From Lachnospiraceae bacterium (GTDB taxonomy: Bacteria; Bacillota; Clostridia; Lachnospirales; Lachnospiraceae): a DNA stretch of 32,542 bases. The stretch spans positions 1-32,542 of the forward strand of contig JAFYWD010000165.1 of assembly GCA_017558205.1 (NCBI GenBank), read 5' to 3'. Below, piece after piece: positions 23,071 through 32,542 of the stretch. Made by a program: the position numbers and the translations under genes. The stretch's first letter is position 1. Each line of letters opens with the position of its first letter. The notes beneath the pieces are model-generated. The model was not told where the DNA came from and did no database searches. It worked only from the letters and a program-made list of their open reading frames with translations.

Positions 23071-25182
23071 ATGAGTGAACTGATCAATGTAGAAAAAATT
23101 TTTGCGGAAAATGTATTTACCATGAGCAAAATGAAGGAAAAGCTTACAAAATCTGCTTACAAGGAAGTGCTGCGGGTAATGGAACAGGGCGGAGAGCTTT
23201 CCCTGGCAACAGCAGATATTATTGCAAAAGCAATGAAGGATTGGGCAGTAGAAAAGGGAGCGACCCATTATTCCCATTGGTTCCAGCCTTTAACCGGAAT
23301 TACGGCTGAAAAGCATGATTCCTTCATTACCCATCCTGACAAGGATGGAAAAATGTTAATGGAGTTTTCCGGAAAGGAGCTGATTAAGGGAGAGCCTGAC
23401 GCTTCCTCTTTTCCCTCCGGAGGCTTAAGAGCAACCTTTGAAGCCAGAGGCTACACAGCCTGGGATATTACTTCACCGGCTTTTATTAAGGAAGCGGCTA
23501 CCGGCCCTATTCTTTGTATTCCTACTGCATTTTGTTCTTATACAGGTGAGGCTCTTGATAAGAAGACACCTTTACTTAGATCTATGGAGGCTCTGGATAA
23601 ACAGGCACTTCGTATTGTTCACTTATTTGGAAATAAACAGGCTACCAAGGTAACTGCTTCTGTGGGAGCAGAGCAGGAATACTTTTTGGTGGATCAGAAA
23701 AAGGCATTGATGAGAGAGGACCTTTTGTTTTCGGGAAGAACCTTATTTGGAGCTCCCGCACCCAAAGGGCAGGAAATGGATGACCATTATTTTGGTGTTA
23801 TCAGAGAGCGTATCGGTGCCTATATGAAGGAGTTAAATGAGGAGTTATGGAAGCTGGGAGTTACGGCAAAAACCCAGCATAATGAAGCGGCACCTGCTCA
23901 GCATGAGCTGGCTCCCATTTATGAAACTGCCAATATTGCAGCGGACCATAATCAGCTGGTAATGGAAACCATGAAGAGAGTAGCAGGAAAGCATGATTTG
24001 CGTTGTCTGCTCCATGAAAAGCCCTTTGAGGGAGTAAATGGTTCCGGAAAGCATAATAACTGGTCGATTACCACAGATAATGGAGTGAATCTCCTGGATC
24101 CCGGTGACACTCCCAACGAAAATATTCAGTTTTTATTAGTTCTGGCCTGTATTATGAAGGCTGTAGATACTCATGCAGATTTATTGAGACAGAGTGCTTC
24201 TGATGTAGGTAATGATCATCGTCTGGGAGCGGCGGAGGCACCACCTGCCATTATTTCTATTTTCCTGGGAGAGCAGCTGGAGGATGTGGTGAAGCAGCTG
24301 GTAGAAACAGGAGTGGCAGAAAGCTGTATTGAAGGTGGAGTAATGAAAACCGGTGTTTCTACCCTGCCCGATTTTGAAAAGGATGCTACGGACAGAAACA
24401 GAACCTCACCCTTTGCCTTTACGGGAAATAAATTTGAGTTTAGAATGGTGGGAAGCTCAGACTCCATCGGAAGCCCTAATACTACCTTAAATGCCATTGT
24501 AGCAGAGGCATTTTGTGAGGCAGCAGACAGACTGGAGGCAGCAGAGGATTTTGATCTGGCTGTTCACGATTTGATAAAAGAATATATGACAAAGCATCAG
24601 AGAATTATCTTTAATGGAGACGGATATTCAGAGGAATGGGTAGAGGAGGCAAAGAGAAGAGGTCTTCCGAATATTGCTACCATGGTGGAAGCGGTGGATA
24701 CCCTGACAACAGAGAAGTCAGTAAAGCTGTTTGAGAGATTCGGTATTTTTACCAGAGCAGAGCTGCAGTCCAGAGAAGAAATCCTTTATGAAACCTATGC
24801 AAAGACTATTAATATTGAAGCCCTTACTATGATAGATATGGCTTCAAAGCAGATTCTTCCTGCTGTAGTAGCCTATACAAAGGAATTAGCAGATACAGTA
24901 ATAGCAGTAGCAGCAGCCGGAGTGGAACCTATAGTACAAAAAGAGCTTCTTTCCCAGATTAGCCTGCATTTGCAGGAAATGAAGCAGGCACTGGACGAAC
25001 TGAGAACAGCAGAAACAAAGGCACGTAAGATTGAAAATGCCAAAGAAAAAGCATTTTTCTATCGACAGGAGGTAATCAGGGCAATGGAGAACTTAAGAGC
25101 TCCTGCAGACCGCCTGGAGGTACTGGTGGATAAAAAGGTATGGCCCTTCCCTACTTACGGAGATTTATTATTTGAGGTATAA
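23071..25182 (+). CDS. glnN: Glutamine synthetase type III
   Basis: 703 aa, the size of the GSIII class, much longer than type I (about 450). Visible features: N-terminal [21 protein letters not shown] near residue 70, [20 protein letters not shown] near 112, [12 protein letters not shown] near 192, [19 protein letters not shown] near 266 and [11 protein letters not shown] near 325, which give the metal and ATP sites. It makes glutamine from glutamate, ammonia and ATP, as a dodecamer unlike type I enzymes. An AGAAAGGATAG site precedes the ATG. No GlnR box in the usual form is present upstream. Confidence 0.96.
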   Translation: MSELINVEKIFAENVFTMSKMKEKLTKSAYKEVLRVMEQGGELSLATADIIAKAMKDWAVEKGATHYSHWFQPLTGITAEKHDSFITHPDKDGKMLMEFSGKELIKGEPDASSFPSGGLRATFEARGYTAWDITSPAFIKEAATGPILCIPTAFCSYTGEALDKKTPLLRSMEALDKQALRIVHLFGNKQATKVTASVGAEQEYFLVDQKKALMREDLLFSGRTLFGAPAPKGQEMDDHYFGVIRERIGAYMKELNEELWKLGVTAKTQHNEAAPAQHELAPIYETANIAADHNQLVMETMKRVAGKHDLRCLLHEKPFEGVNGSGKHNNWSITTDNGVNLLDPGDTPNENIQFLLVLACIMKAVDTHADLLRQSASDVGNDHRLGAAEAPPAIISIFLGEQLEDVVKQLVETGVAESCIEGGVMKTGVSTLPDFEKDATDRNRTSPFAFTGNKFEFRMVGSSDSIGSPNTTLNAIVAEAFCEAADRLEAAEDFDLAVHDLIKEYMTKHQRIIFNGDGYSEEWVEEAKRRGLPNIATMVEAVDTLTTEKSVKLFERFGIFTRAELQSREEILYETYAKTINIEALTMIDMASKQILPAVVAYTKELADTVIAVAAAGVEPIVQKELLSQISLHLQEMKQALDELRTAETKARKIENAKEKAFFYRQEVIRAMENLRAPADRLEVLVDKKVWPFPTYGDLLFEV

Positions 25183-25190
25183 AAAGTTTG

Positions 25191-25226
25191 AAAGCATACT
25201 CCCTTAATTGAGAGTATGCTTTTCTT
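25191..25226. terminator. Bidirectional terminator shared by glnN and the atp operon
   Basis: Stem AAAGCATACTC / GAGTATGCTTT with a 10-base loop, with T-rich flanks on both strands. The atpC stop codon falls in the loop and its last codons form one arm. Confidence 0.85.
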
Positions 25227-25617
25227 TTACTCTAAGATTGTTGATAGCATTATTTAAAATAAGCTTGGAGACAAGATAATCGCGGCGGCTTTGCTTTTCG
25301 GAAAGAGCTTTACGAGCCAAATATGCCTGTTCCTCCTCTTTTTCTGTGTTGATTTCTTCGGGAAGAAGAGCATAATCACAAAGAAGAGTGACACGGTTAT
25401 CCTGAACATCTATCATACCTCCGGAGATAGAAAATAAAGTTTTTTTCATGGAAGGATCGGTAAAGGAAGCCTCACCTCCTGTAAGAGAAGCAGTAACCGG
25501 TTCCCTGTTAGCCATAATTCCCAGCATTCCGTCTGTAATAGGCACCATTAGGGAAATGCAATCTCCTTTATAAAAAACACGTTCAGGTGTAAGTATTTCA
25601 AGGTAAAAAGAAGTCAT
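25204..25617 (-). CDS. atpC: F-type ATP synthase epsilon subunit
   Basis: 137 aa. An N-terminal beta sandwich (MTSFYLEILTPERVFYKGD; DGMLGIMANREPVTASLTGG) is followed by a two-helix C-terminal domain (about 88-135) that in other bacteria inhibits hydrolysis. It binds gamma in the central stalk. It begins one base after the atpD stop, with GGAGGAA inside the end of atpD. It is the last gene of the operon. Confidence 0.95.
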   Translation of the reverse strand: MTSFYLEILTPERVFYKGDCISLMVPITDGMLGIMANREPVTASLTGGEASFTDPSMKKTLFSISGGMIDVQDNRVTLLCDYALLPEEINTEKEEEQAYLARKALSEKQSRRDYLVSKLILNNAINNLRVKEKHTLN

Positions 25618-25618
25618 T

Positions 25619-27944
<2,326 letters not shown>

Positions 27945-27974
27945 GGAACATCCTCCTCCTTTCCTGAGATCCGG

Positions 27975-29753
27975 TTATAACATATGATGATTCAGATAAT
28001 CCAAGGCAGCATCCTTAATTTCCTGATGAAGAGCAGGTGAATAGGAGGGATCCAAAAGTATTTTATGACAAATGGCACTATAATGATGGTCAAAAAAAGA
28101 TAAAAGATCCTGCTGCACTGATTTTATTTTTTTCAAAGGAATATCTGTAAATATTTTTTCCCGGGCACAAATGAGTGTAATCACCTGATGGGGAAGAGTC
28201 ATGGGGGAATTACCCGGCTGACGCAACAGCTGCATCAGACCTGCCCCATAATTGAGCTGCTTTAAGGTACCGGAATCCAAATCTCCTCCAAACTGGGAAA
28301 ATGTCTGCATTTCACGATATTGAGCTAAGTCCAGACGAATGCTTCCTACTGATTTTTTCATAACATTTGTCTGTGCCGAGCCACCTACACGAGATACAGA
28401 CAGACCCACATGAATGGCAGGACGCTGTCCCGAAAAGAATAAGTTGCTTTCCAAAAACAGTTGCCCGTCTGTGATGGAAATAATGTTAGTAGGAATATAG
28501 GCAGATACATCACCGGATTGTGTTTCTACAATGGGAAGTGCAGTAATGCTGCCGCCTCCCAGGGAATCAGAAAGCTGGGCTGCCCGTTCCAGTAAACGTG
28601 AATGAAGATAAAATACATCGCCGGGATAAGCCTCCCGGCCCGGGGAGCGTTCTAACAACAAACTGAGAGTACGATAGGCAACAGCGTGTTTACTAAGGTC
28701 ATCGTAGACAATCAATACATCTCTGCCATGATACATAAAATATTCAGCAATGGCACAGCCGGAATAAGGTGCCAGATACTGTAAAGAAGCAGGATCACTG
28801 GCAGGAGAGGATACGACCACCGTATAGTCCATGGCATCATATTTCTTTAAGGTGGAAACTGCCTTAGCTACAGAGGAGGCTTTTTGGCCGATGGCCACGT
28901 AGATGCAGATTACATTTTTATCCCGTTGATTAATGATGGTATCTGTGGCAATCGTGGTTTTTCCTGTTTGTCTGTCACCGATAATTAATTGTCGTTGTCC
29001 TTTTCCGATAGGAAACATGGAATCAATAGCAAGAATTCCGGTTTCCATAGGTCTGTTCACGGATTTTCTTTGAATAATTCCCGGAGCCGGACGTTCAATG
29101 GGGTAATATTCCTTAGCAGCAATATCGGGACCGCCATCAATGGGAAGGCCAAGAGGATCTACAATACGTCCCAGGATTTTGGGACTGATGGGTATGCCGG
29201 CAGTACGGTTAGTACTGATCACCCTGCTTCCTTCATAGATTTCGGAATCGCTGCCGAAAAGTACAATTCCGTTGGTACCGTCAGAACGGATATCCTGAAC
29301 CATACCCTTGACTCCGGAATCAAAGAGTACTACATCACCATAGCGTACTTTATGAAGACCATTAATAGTGGCAATACCATCGCCTACGGTAGATACAAAG
29401 CCAACAGGTTCATGACCGACATGAAGCTCAAAATTTTCAATACCTTCCCTCAGGAGAGAAATGATGTGAGCCGGATCATGTCCTTTGGCTAAGGAAAGAA
29501 AGGATTTTCTCAGCTGTCTGATTCGGCCAAGGGTACTCCAATCATAGCTTTCGTCATTGACAAAGATACGGAAGCCTCCAATCACACCGGGAGTTTTTTT
29601 AATAATAAAATCAATATCATCCGCCTCATATTCGGAAAGAAAGAAGCTGCGAAGCTTTTCCAGCTGATAATCCAGGGGAGGGGTAACACACTGAATTTCT
29701 ACAGTAAGTATGACTTTTTCCTGTTCATTTTCATCAAAATTACTTTTTATCAT
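27975..29753 (-). CDS. atpA: F-type ATP synthase alpha subunit with an N-terminal delta C-terminal-domain-like extension
   Basis: 592 aa, about 90 more than usual. The alpha part begins near residue 93 (DPAHIISLLREGIENFEL) and has the P-loop GDRQTGKT at 259-266, exactly 90 residues later than in E. coli alpha (169-176). Residues 13-88 resemble the C-terminal domain of delta (AtpH): a strand/helix start VEIQCVTPPLDYQLEKLRSF, then GVIGGFRIFVNDESYDWSTL and GRIRQLRKSF, matching the IGG-(hydrophobic)-D-S-GRL-xxL pattern of delta. No separate atpH lies between atpF and atpA; the two genes overlap by 14 bases. The start has AGAGAGG eight bases ahead. The fusion may link b directly to alpha without the delta N-terminal domain. 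Confidence 0.93.
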   Translation of the reverse strand: MIKSNFDENEQEKVILTVEIQCVTPPLDYQLEKLRSFFLSEYEADDIDFIIKKTPGVIGGFRIFVNDESYDWSTLGRIRQLRKSFLSLAKGHDPAHIISLLREGIENFELHVGHEPVGFVSTVGDGIATINGLHKVRYGDVVLFDSGVKGMVQDIRSDGTNGIVLFGSDSEIYEGSRVISTNRTAGIPISPKILGRIVDPLGLPIDGGPDIAAKEYYPIERPAPGIIQRKSVNRPMETGILAIDSMFPIGKGQRQLIIGDRQTGKTTIATDTIINQRDKNVICIYVAIGQKASSVAKAVSTLKKYDAMDYTVVVSSPASDPASLQYLAPYSGCAIAEYFMYHGRDVLIVYDDLSKHAVAYRTLSLLLERSPGREAYPGDVFYLHSRLLERAAQLSDSLGGGSITALPIVETQSGDVSAYIPTNIISITDGQLFLESNLFFSGQRPAIHVGLSVSRVGGSAQTNVMKKSVGSIRLDLAQYREMQTFSQFGGDLDSGTLKQLNYGAGLMQLLRQPGNSPMTLPHQVITLICAREKIFTDIPLKKIKSVQQDLLSFFDHHYSAICHKILLDPSYSPALHQEIKDAALDYLNHHML

Positions 29754-30261
29754 ATTTGGTCCTCTCTCTTACCAGGGTATCTTCTGCCAGACGAATAAAT
29801 TCATCATATAATTCAATATTACGATCGGCAGTTACAGTATCGCTGAGAAGCTTTCCGGCAGCAGATACTACCAGCTCGCTAAGCTCGGTTTGTGCAGCAG
29901 ATAAAATAGCTCCTTTTCTTGCTTCTGCCTCTAATTCCGCTTCCTGAAGAAGCAGGGCAGCTTTTTCTTTTGCCTCTTTTATATAACCGGCAGAAATCTG
30001 AGCCCATTCTTTTTCTGAATCCGTTTTTTGTTTTGCTATTTTTTCCCTGGCATCTTCCAAAAGTTGTTCGTATTCTGCGCGAAGACGTTGGTTTTTGCTG
30101 GAAGCCTCTTCATTTTGTTTTGCCAGCAGAGCAAAATGCTCCTCCCGTGCTGCCAGAAACTTTGTAATGGGATTAAATAAAAGAAGAGTTAACCCGCCGG
30201 CTAAAAGAATAAAGTTAAATAAATGAAGTAATACCTGTAAAAAATCAATATTAAGGGGCAT
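29740..30261 (-). CDS. atpF: F-type ATP synthase b subunit
   Basis: 173 aa. An N-terminal membrane helix (about 8-28, FNFILLAGGLTLLLFNPITKF) is followed by a long charged coiled coil (about 35-150, rich in Glu, Lys and Ala) ending in an AGKLLSDTV-type segment. Ordinary b architecture: it is not a b-delta fusion like the mycobacterial one. It is the peripheral stalk, which here would have to contact the extension of alpha. TAGGAGAT precedes the ATG. Confidence 0.95.
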   Translation of the reverse strand: MPLNIDFLQVLLHLFNFILLAGGLTLLLFNPITKFLAAREEHFALLAKQNEEASSKNQRLRAEYEQLLEDAREKIAKQKTDSEKEWAQISAGYIKEAKEKAALLLQEAELEAEARKGAILSAAQTELSELVVSAAGKLLSDTVTADRNIELYDEFIRLAEDTLVRERTKYDKK

Positions 30262-30273
30262 ATTTCACATCTC

Positions 30274-30648
30274 CTAAAGTACAAAGATAATTAAAATGGC
30301 AATAACAAGAGCATAGATAATGGCGGTTTCGATAAAAACAATACCAAGCATCATGGTGGAATTAATCTTATTTGCCATTTCCGGTTGACGGGCCATACTT
30401 TCTGCACATTTTCCAATGGCTGTACCCATGGCAAGAGCACCTCCCGTACCTACCAGTCCCACAACGATGGCAGAAGCAATAGCTTTGGCGGAAATAACCT
30501 GACTGTTACCGGCAGTATCCTCAGCTATATTACTTACCTCTTCGTGAGAAGCTGCTTCAGTCTGAGATGCCTGAACGTTTGTGGAGTAAACTGTAAACAT
30601 TGCAAGGGTAATGGCGATTGCCATAAGGAAGGGGATTATTCTTTTCAT
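30274..30648 (-). CDS. atpE: F-type ATP synthase c subunit with signal peptide and N-terminal extension
   Basis: 124 aa from the ATG at 30648; the ATG two codons earlier is too close to GAGAGG. Typical c subunits are 70-90 aa. An N-terminal signal-like segment (about 1-27, ending VQAS) is followed by a 25-residue acidic linker and the two membrane hairpin helices, with the loop ARQPE at 86-90. The ion-binding glutamate is E107 in FIETAIIYAL. T108 and Y112 fit the sodium-binding pattern ET-x3-Y, but the first-helix glutamine of sodium enzymes is replaced (M74), so ion specificity is undecided. Confidence 0.93.
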   Translation of the reverse strand: MKRIIPFLMAIAITLAMFTVYSTNVQASQTEAASHEEVSNIAEDTAGNSQVISAKAIASAIVVGLVGTGGALAMGTAIGKCAESMARQPEMANKINSTMMLGIVFIETAIIYALVIAILIIFVL

Positions 30649-30693
30649 TTTCATTTCCTCTCTTTTCTTATTCTAAACATTCTTAACAGCATT

Positions 30694-31509
30694 TTAGGTT
30701 TTCTTTGAAGATTTTGGCTCTGCAGCTTCTCCATAAAAAATGGAAACTAAGGTGGCCAGTACGTAGGCCTGAACAAGAGCATGTATCAGAGTAAACATAA
30801 CTCCCACAATTACCGGTAAGACAAAGCTTAAGGAGACGTAATAATACACCAGCTCTGTTACCAGCAGCCCGCTGAGCAAAGACCCAAACAATCGGAAGCT
30901 CATGGAAATCGGAAGGGAGAAATCCTTCAGTACTCCCAAGCATCCTTTCACACCTCCGTGAATGATGCCCGCACCAAGAATAATGGAATAGCTGAGAATT
31001 CCCATGGCTATGGCAGCATTGATATCAGATACAGGTGCCGGCAAAGAAAAAGAAAGCTGATTGGTTGTCAGCCAGGGTACCCCTAATAACTCAAATAAGG
31101 TTCCGAAAAAAAGATAAATACCTGCACTGAAAATATAAGCTCCGATAAAACGTGGGCGATGAGGGCTGTTGGCTGAAGCCATATCGGTAAAAAAGGTAAC
31201 TGTCAGCTCCAGGATGTTTTGAAATTTTCCGGGAACCATGGTAAACCGGGGAATCGCAAAAATTCTGATGAGCAGGGCTGAAAGTAAAAGCAAGGCGGTA
31301 ACCATATAAGCGGAAATCACTGCCGGATTAACAAGAAGACCAAAGAAAGACATCTTATTATGCTCATGCAGAACACCATCCCTCATAACCAGTTGTATAT
31401 TTTCGTGTTTAGAGTCTGGCGGCCATAAAAAAAATATCCCCATCAGGATCATGATGAGGATTATTATCCAAAGAATAATGAAAATTCTTTTGTATTTATA
31501 CTTATTCAT
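30694..31509 (-). CDS. atpB: F-type ATP synthase a subunit
   Basis: 271 aa from the ATG at 31509 (MNKYKYKRIF), nine bases after GGAG; an ATG five codons earlier has no site. Several membrane helices, the first at about 8-30. The essential arginine is in SMSFRLFGSLLSG, the equivalent of R210 in E. coli. It forms the ion half-channels next to the c ring. The first gene of the ATP synthase, 61 bases after the response regulator stop; I see no convincing promoter in that gap. Confidence 0.95.
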   Translation of the reverse strand: MNKYKYKRIFIILWIIILIMILMGIFFLWPPDSKHENIQLVMRDGVLHEHNKMSFFGLLVNPAVISAYMVTALLLLSALLIRIFAIPRFTMVPGKFQNILELTVTFFTDMASANSPHRPRFIGAYIFSAGIYLFFGTLFELLGVPWLTTNQLSFSLPAPVSDINAAIAMGILSYSIILGAGIIHGGVKGCLGVLKDFSLPISMSFRLFGSLLSGLLVTELVYYYVSLSFVLPVIVGVMFTLIHALVQAYVLATLVSIFYGEAAEPKSSKKT

Positions 31510-31570
31510 TATATCACTCTCCATCCATGAAGTAAATTGTACAACTTTTTTGGCTAAAGAATGGTAAAAG

Positions 31571-32287
31571 TTAGAAAATTTTATCTTCGTAATTCATACG
31601 ATAGCCCACACCGGGTTCATTGGTAATATAGTTATTTTCTTGTGATTTTAAGGCCAGTTTTTTTCTTATATGAGCCATGTTTACCTGAAGCTTTTTGATG
31701 CTGCCTTTATTGGAATATCCCCAAATTTCTTTAATGATGGAAGTGTAGGACATCATTTTACCGCAATGCTCGGACAGCAGGGCAAGAATATTATACTCTG
31801 TTTGGGAGAAGCTGATTTCCTCTCCCTGTATAAAAACCTGACGGGCATCATAGTTGATGGTAAGATCGTATACATGAAAAATATGATCGGGAAGACCCAG
31901 GGAAGAGGCATTATGGCGATAATTACGTAAATACATACGAAGTCTGGCCAGAAGCTCCGGGAAGCTAAAGGGCTTTGTGATATAATCATTGGCACCGCTG
32001 TCAAGGACTTTCACCTTAGTAGAATCATCAGTGCACAGAGAAAGTACAGCAATTGGAATAAAGGAAGACTCCCGAATATTGGTGAGAAAGCTTAAACCAT
32101 CCCCGGAAGGAAGGTCTAAATCCAGAATTACCAGATCAGGCTGATGGGAAGGAAATAATGTTTTGGCAAGACAGCAGGTATCTGCAGTAATCACCTGATA
32201 ATGCTCGGCTTCCAGTAAAGATGTCAGAGCTGTACTAAGTTGGTGATCATTTTCTATAAGCAATATTTTATATTTATTATTAGTCAC
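31571..32287 (-). CDS. OmpR-family response regulator (KdpE-like), no adjacent kinase
   Basis: 238 aa with a GTG start, eight bases after GGGAGG. The receiver domain (1-115) has the phospho-acceptor D56 in ILDLDLPSGDG, S83 and K105 (YITKPFSF). The usual acidic pair is E12-N13 (IENDHQ) rather than two acids, which could alter metal binding. A winged-helix DNA-binding domain (about 135-235) has the SQTEYNILALL and GVGYRM segments of the OmpR class. No histidine kinase gene is next to it. It lies directly upstream of the atp genes on the same strand, so a role in their control is possible but not shown. Confidence 0.9.
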   Translation of the reverse strand: MTNNKYKILLIENDHQLSTALTSLLEAEHYQVITADTCCLAKTLFPSHQPDLVILDLDLPSGDGLSFLTNIRESSFIPIAVLSLCTDDSTKVKVLDSGANDYITKPFSFPELLARLRMYLRNYRHNASSLGLPDHIFHVYDLTINYDARQVFIQGEEISFSQTEYNILALLSEHCGKMMSYTSIIKEIWGYSNKGSIKKLQVNMAHIRKKLALKSQENNYITNEPGVGYRMNYEDKIF

Positions 32288-32307
32288 AACAATATCCTCC
32301 CGGGTTT

Positions 32308-32340
32308 AAAAAAAACCTCAACGATTAAATCGTTGAGGTT
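32308..32340 (-). terminator. Intrinsic terminator between tRNA-Gln and the response regulator
   Basis: Perfect 12-bp stem AACCTCAACGAT / ATCGTTGAGGTT with loop TAA, followed on the minus strand by T8. It begins 5 bases after the tRNA 3' end and its T run stops about 8 bases before the GGGAGG site of the response regulator, leaving no room for a separate promoter. Confidence 0.92.
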
Positions 32341-32345
32341 TTTAG

Positions 32346-32417
32346 CAGGGCTACAAGGATTCGAACCTTGAGATGACGGAGTCAGAGTCCGTTGCCTTAC
32401 CGTTTGGCGATAGCCCT
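32346..32417 (-). tRNA. tRNA-Gln (anticodon CTG)
   Basis: 72 bases read on the minus strand. Acceptor stem AGGGCTA / TAGCCCT with discriminator G, D-loop with AAACGGTAAGGC, anticodon stem ACGGA / TCCGT around loop CTCTGAC (anticodon CTG, reads CAG), T arm CAAGG-TTCGAAT-CCTTG. The 3' CCA is not encoded. A promoter lies just upstream and a terminator just downstream. Confidence 0.95.
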
Positions 32418-32446
32418 ATATTGATCTGTCTGCTGAGCACTTAATC

Positions 32447-32475
32447 ATACTACTATACTTTTAAAAATAATGCAA
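32447..32475 (-). promoter_or_regulatory. Promoter of tRNA-Gln
   Basis: TTGCAT, a 17-base spacer, then TAGTAT on the minus strand, 29 bases before the tRNA 5' end. The flank upstream is very A/T-rich, as for stable-RNA promoters. Confidence 0.65.
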
Positions 32476-32542
32476 GTCTTTTTTTATATTTTTTTCATTT
32501 TATTAAATTTGTCTTTAATGGTATATTTTTTTAAAAAAATAA

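Noticed and set aside
28989..29492. 167-codon open frame on the plus strand inside atpA
   Set aside because: It lies antisense to a clearly conserved gene, has no recognisable protein pattern and no ribosome binding site; a shadow frame.
29740..30261. b-delta fusion (as in mycobacteria) explaining the lack of atpH
   Set aside because: AtpF is an ordinary 173-aa b subunit without extra domain; the delta-like segment is on alpha instead.

Overview
The window looks like a chromosomal segment of an anaerobic, low-GC, spore-forming Clostridia member, most likely Lachnospiraceae. The evidence is pyruvate formate-lyase with its activating enzyme, a 2[4Fe-4S] ferredoxin, type III glutamine synthetase, a CwlD-type amidase, IreB/RuvX/YrzB synteny and strong AGGAGG ribosome binding sites. 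I see no insertion sequence, prophage, CRISPR array or integrase. The taxonomy is inferred, not searched.

Layout. 1-2.7 kb (+): the end of a GdpP-like c-di-AMP phosphodiesterase, rplI, dnaB and an unrecognised small helical protein. 2.7-6.8 kb: a fermentation module read mostly on the minus strand. Pyruvate formate-lyase is encoded in pieces: a 680-aa catalytic core that stops before the glycyl-radical domain, a 67-aa cysteine-containing paralogue of the start of that domain, and a 79-aa free-standing glycyl-radical domain. These are followed by pflA and a ferredoxin. A DUF1858 redox-type gene is read divergently from a shared, dyad-rich promoter region. 6.9-11.2 kb: a membrane-anchored SH3/GH18 protein, a 59-aa unknown, a gene-poor 650-bp stretch with a candidate structured RNA, a MecA-like adaptor and a CwlD-like amidase.

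11.3-22.9 kb (+): RNA and ribosome modification and RNA turnover. Genes are prmA, rsmE, a cysteine desulfurase with thiI, mtaB, ireB-ruvX-yrzB, RNase J, a YlbF-family protein, an MltG-like fragment, and trmR/trhP for wobble-uridine hydroxylation and methylation. An HPr-like gene lacking the active-site histidine lies among them on the minus strand. 23.1-25.2 kb (+): type III glutamine synthetase.

25.2-32.4 kb (-): the F-type ATP synthase operon in the order a, c, b, alpha, gamma, beta, epsilon. It is preceded by an OmpR-type response regulator and a tRNA-Gln(CUG). No full delta subunit (atpH) is present. Instead the alpha subunit carries an extra 90 N-terminal residues that read like the C-terminal domain of delta.

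The two most unusual systems are the three-part pyruvate formate-lyase with its cysteine-bearing decoy-like subunit, and the delta-alpha fusion ATP synthase. A recurring regulatory layout is an intrinsic terminator placed almost against the ribosome binding site of the next gene (the 119-aa gene, pflA, and the response regulator ahead of atp).
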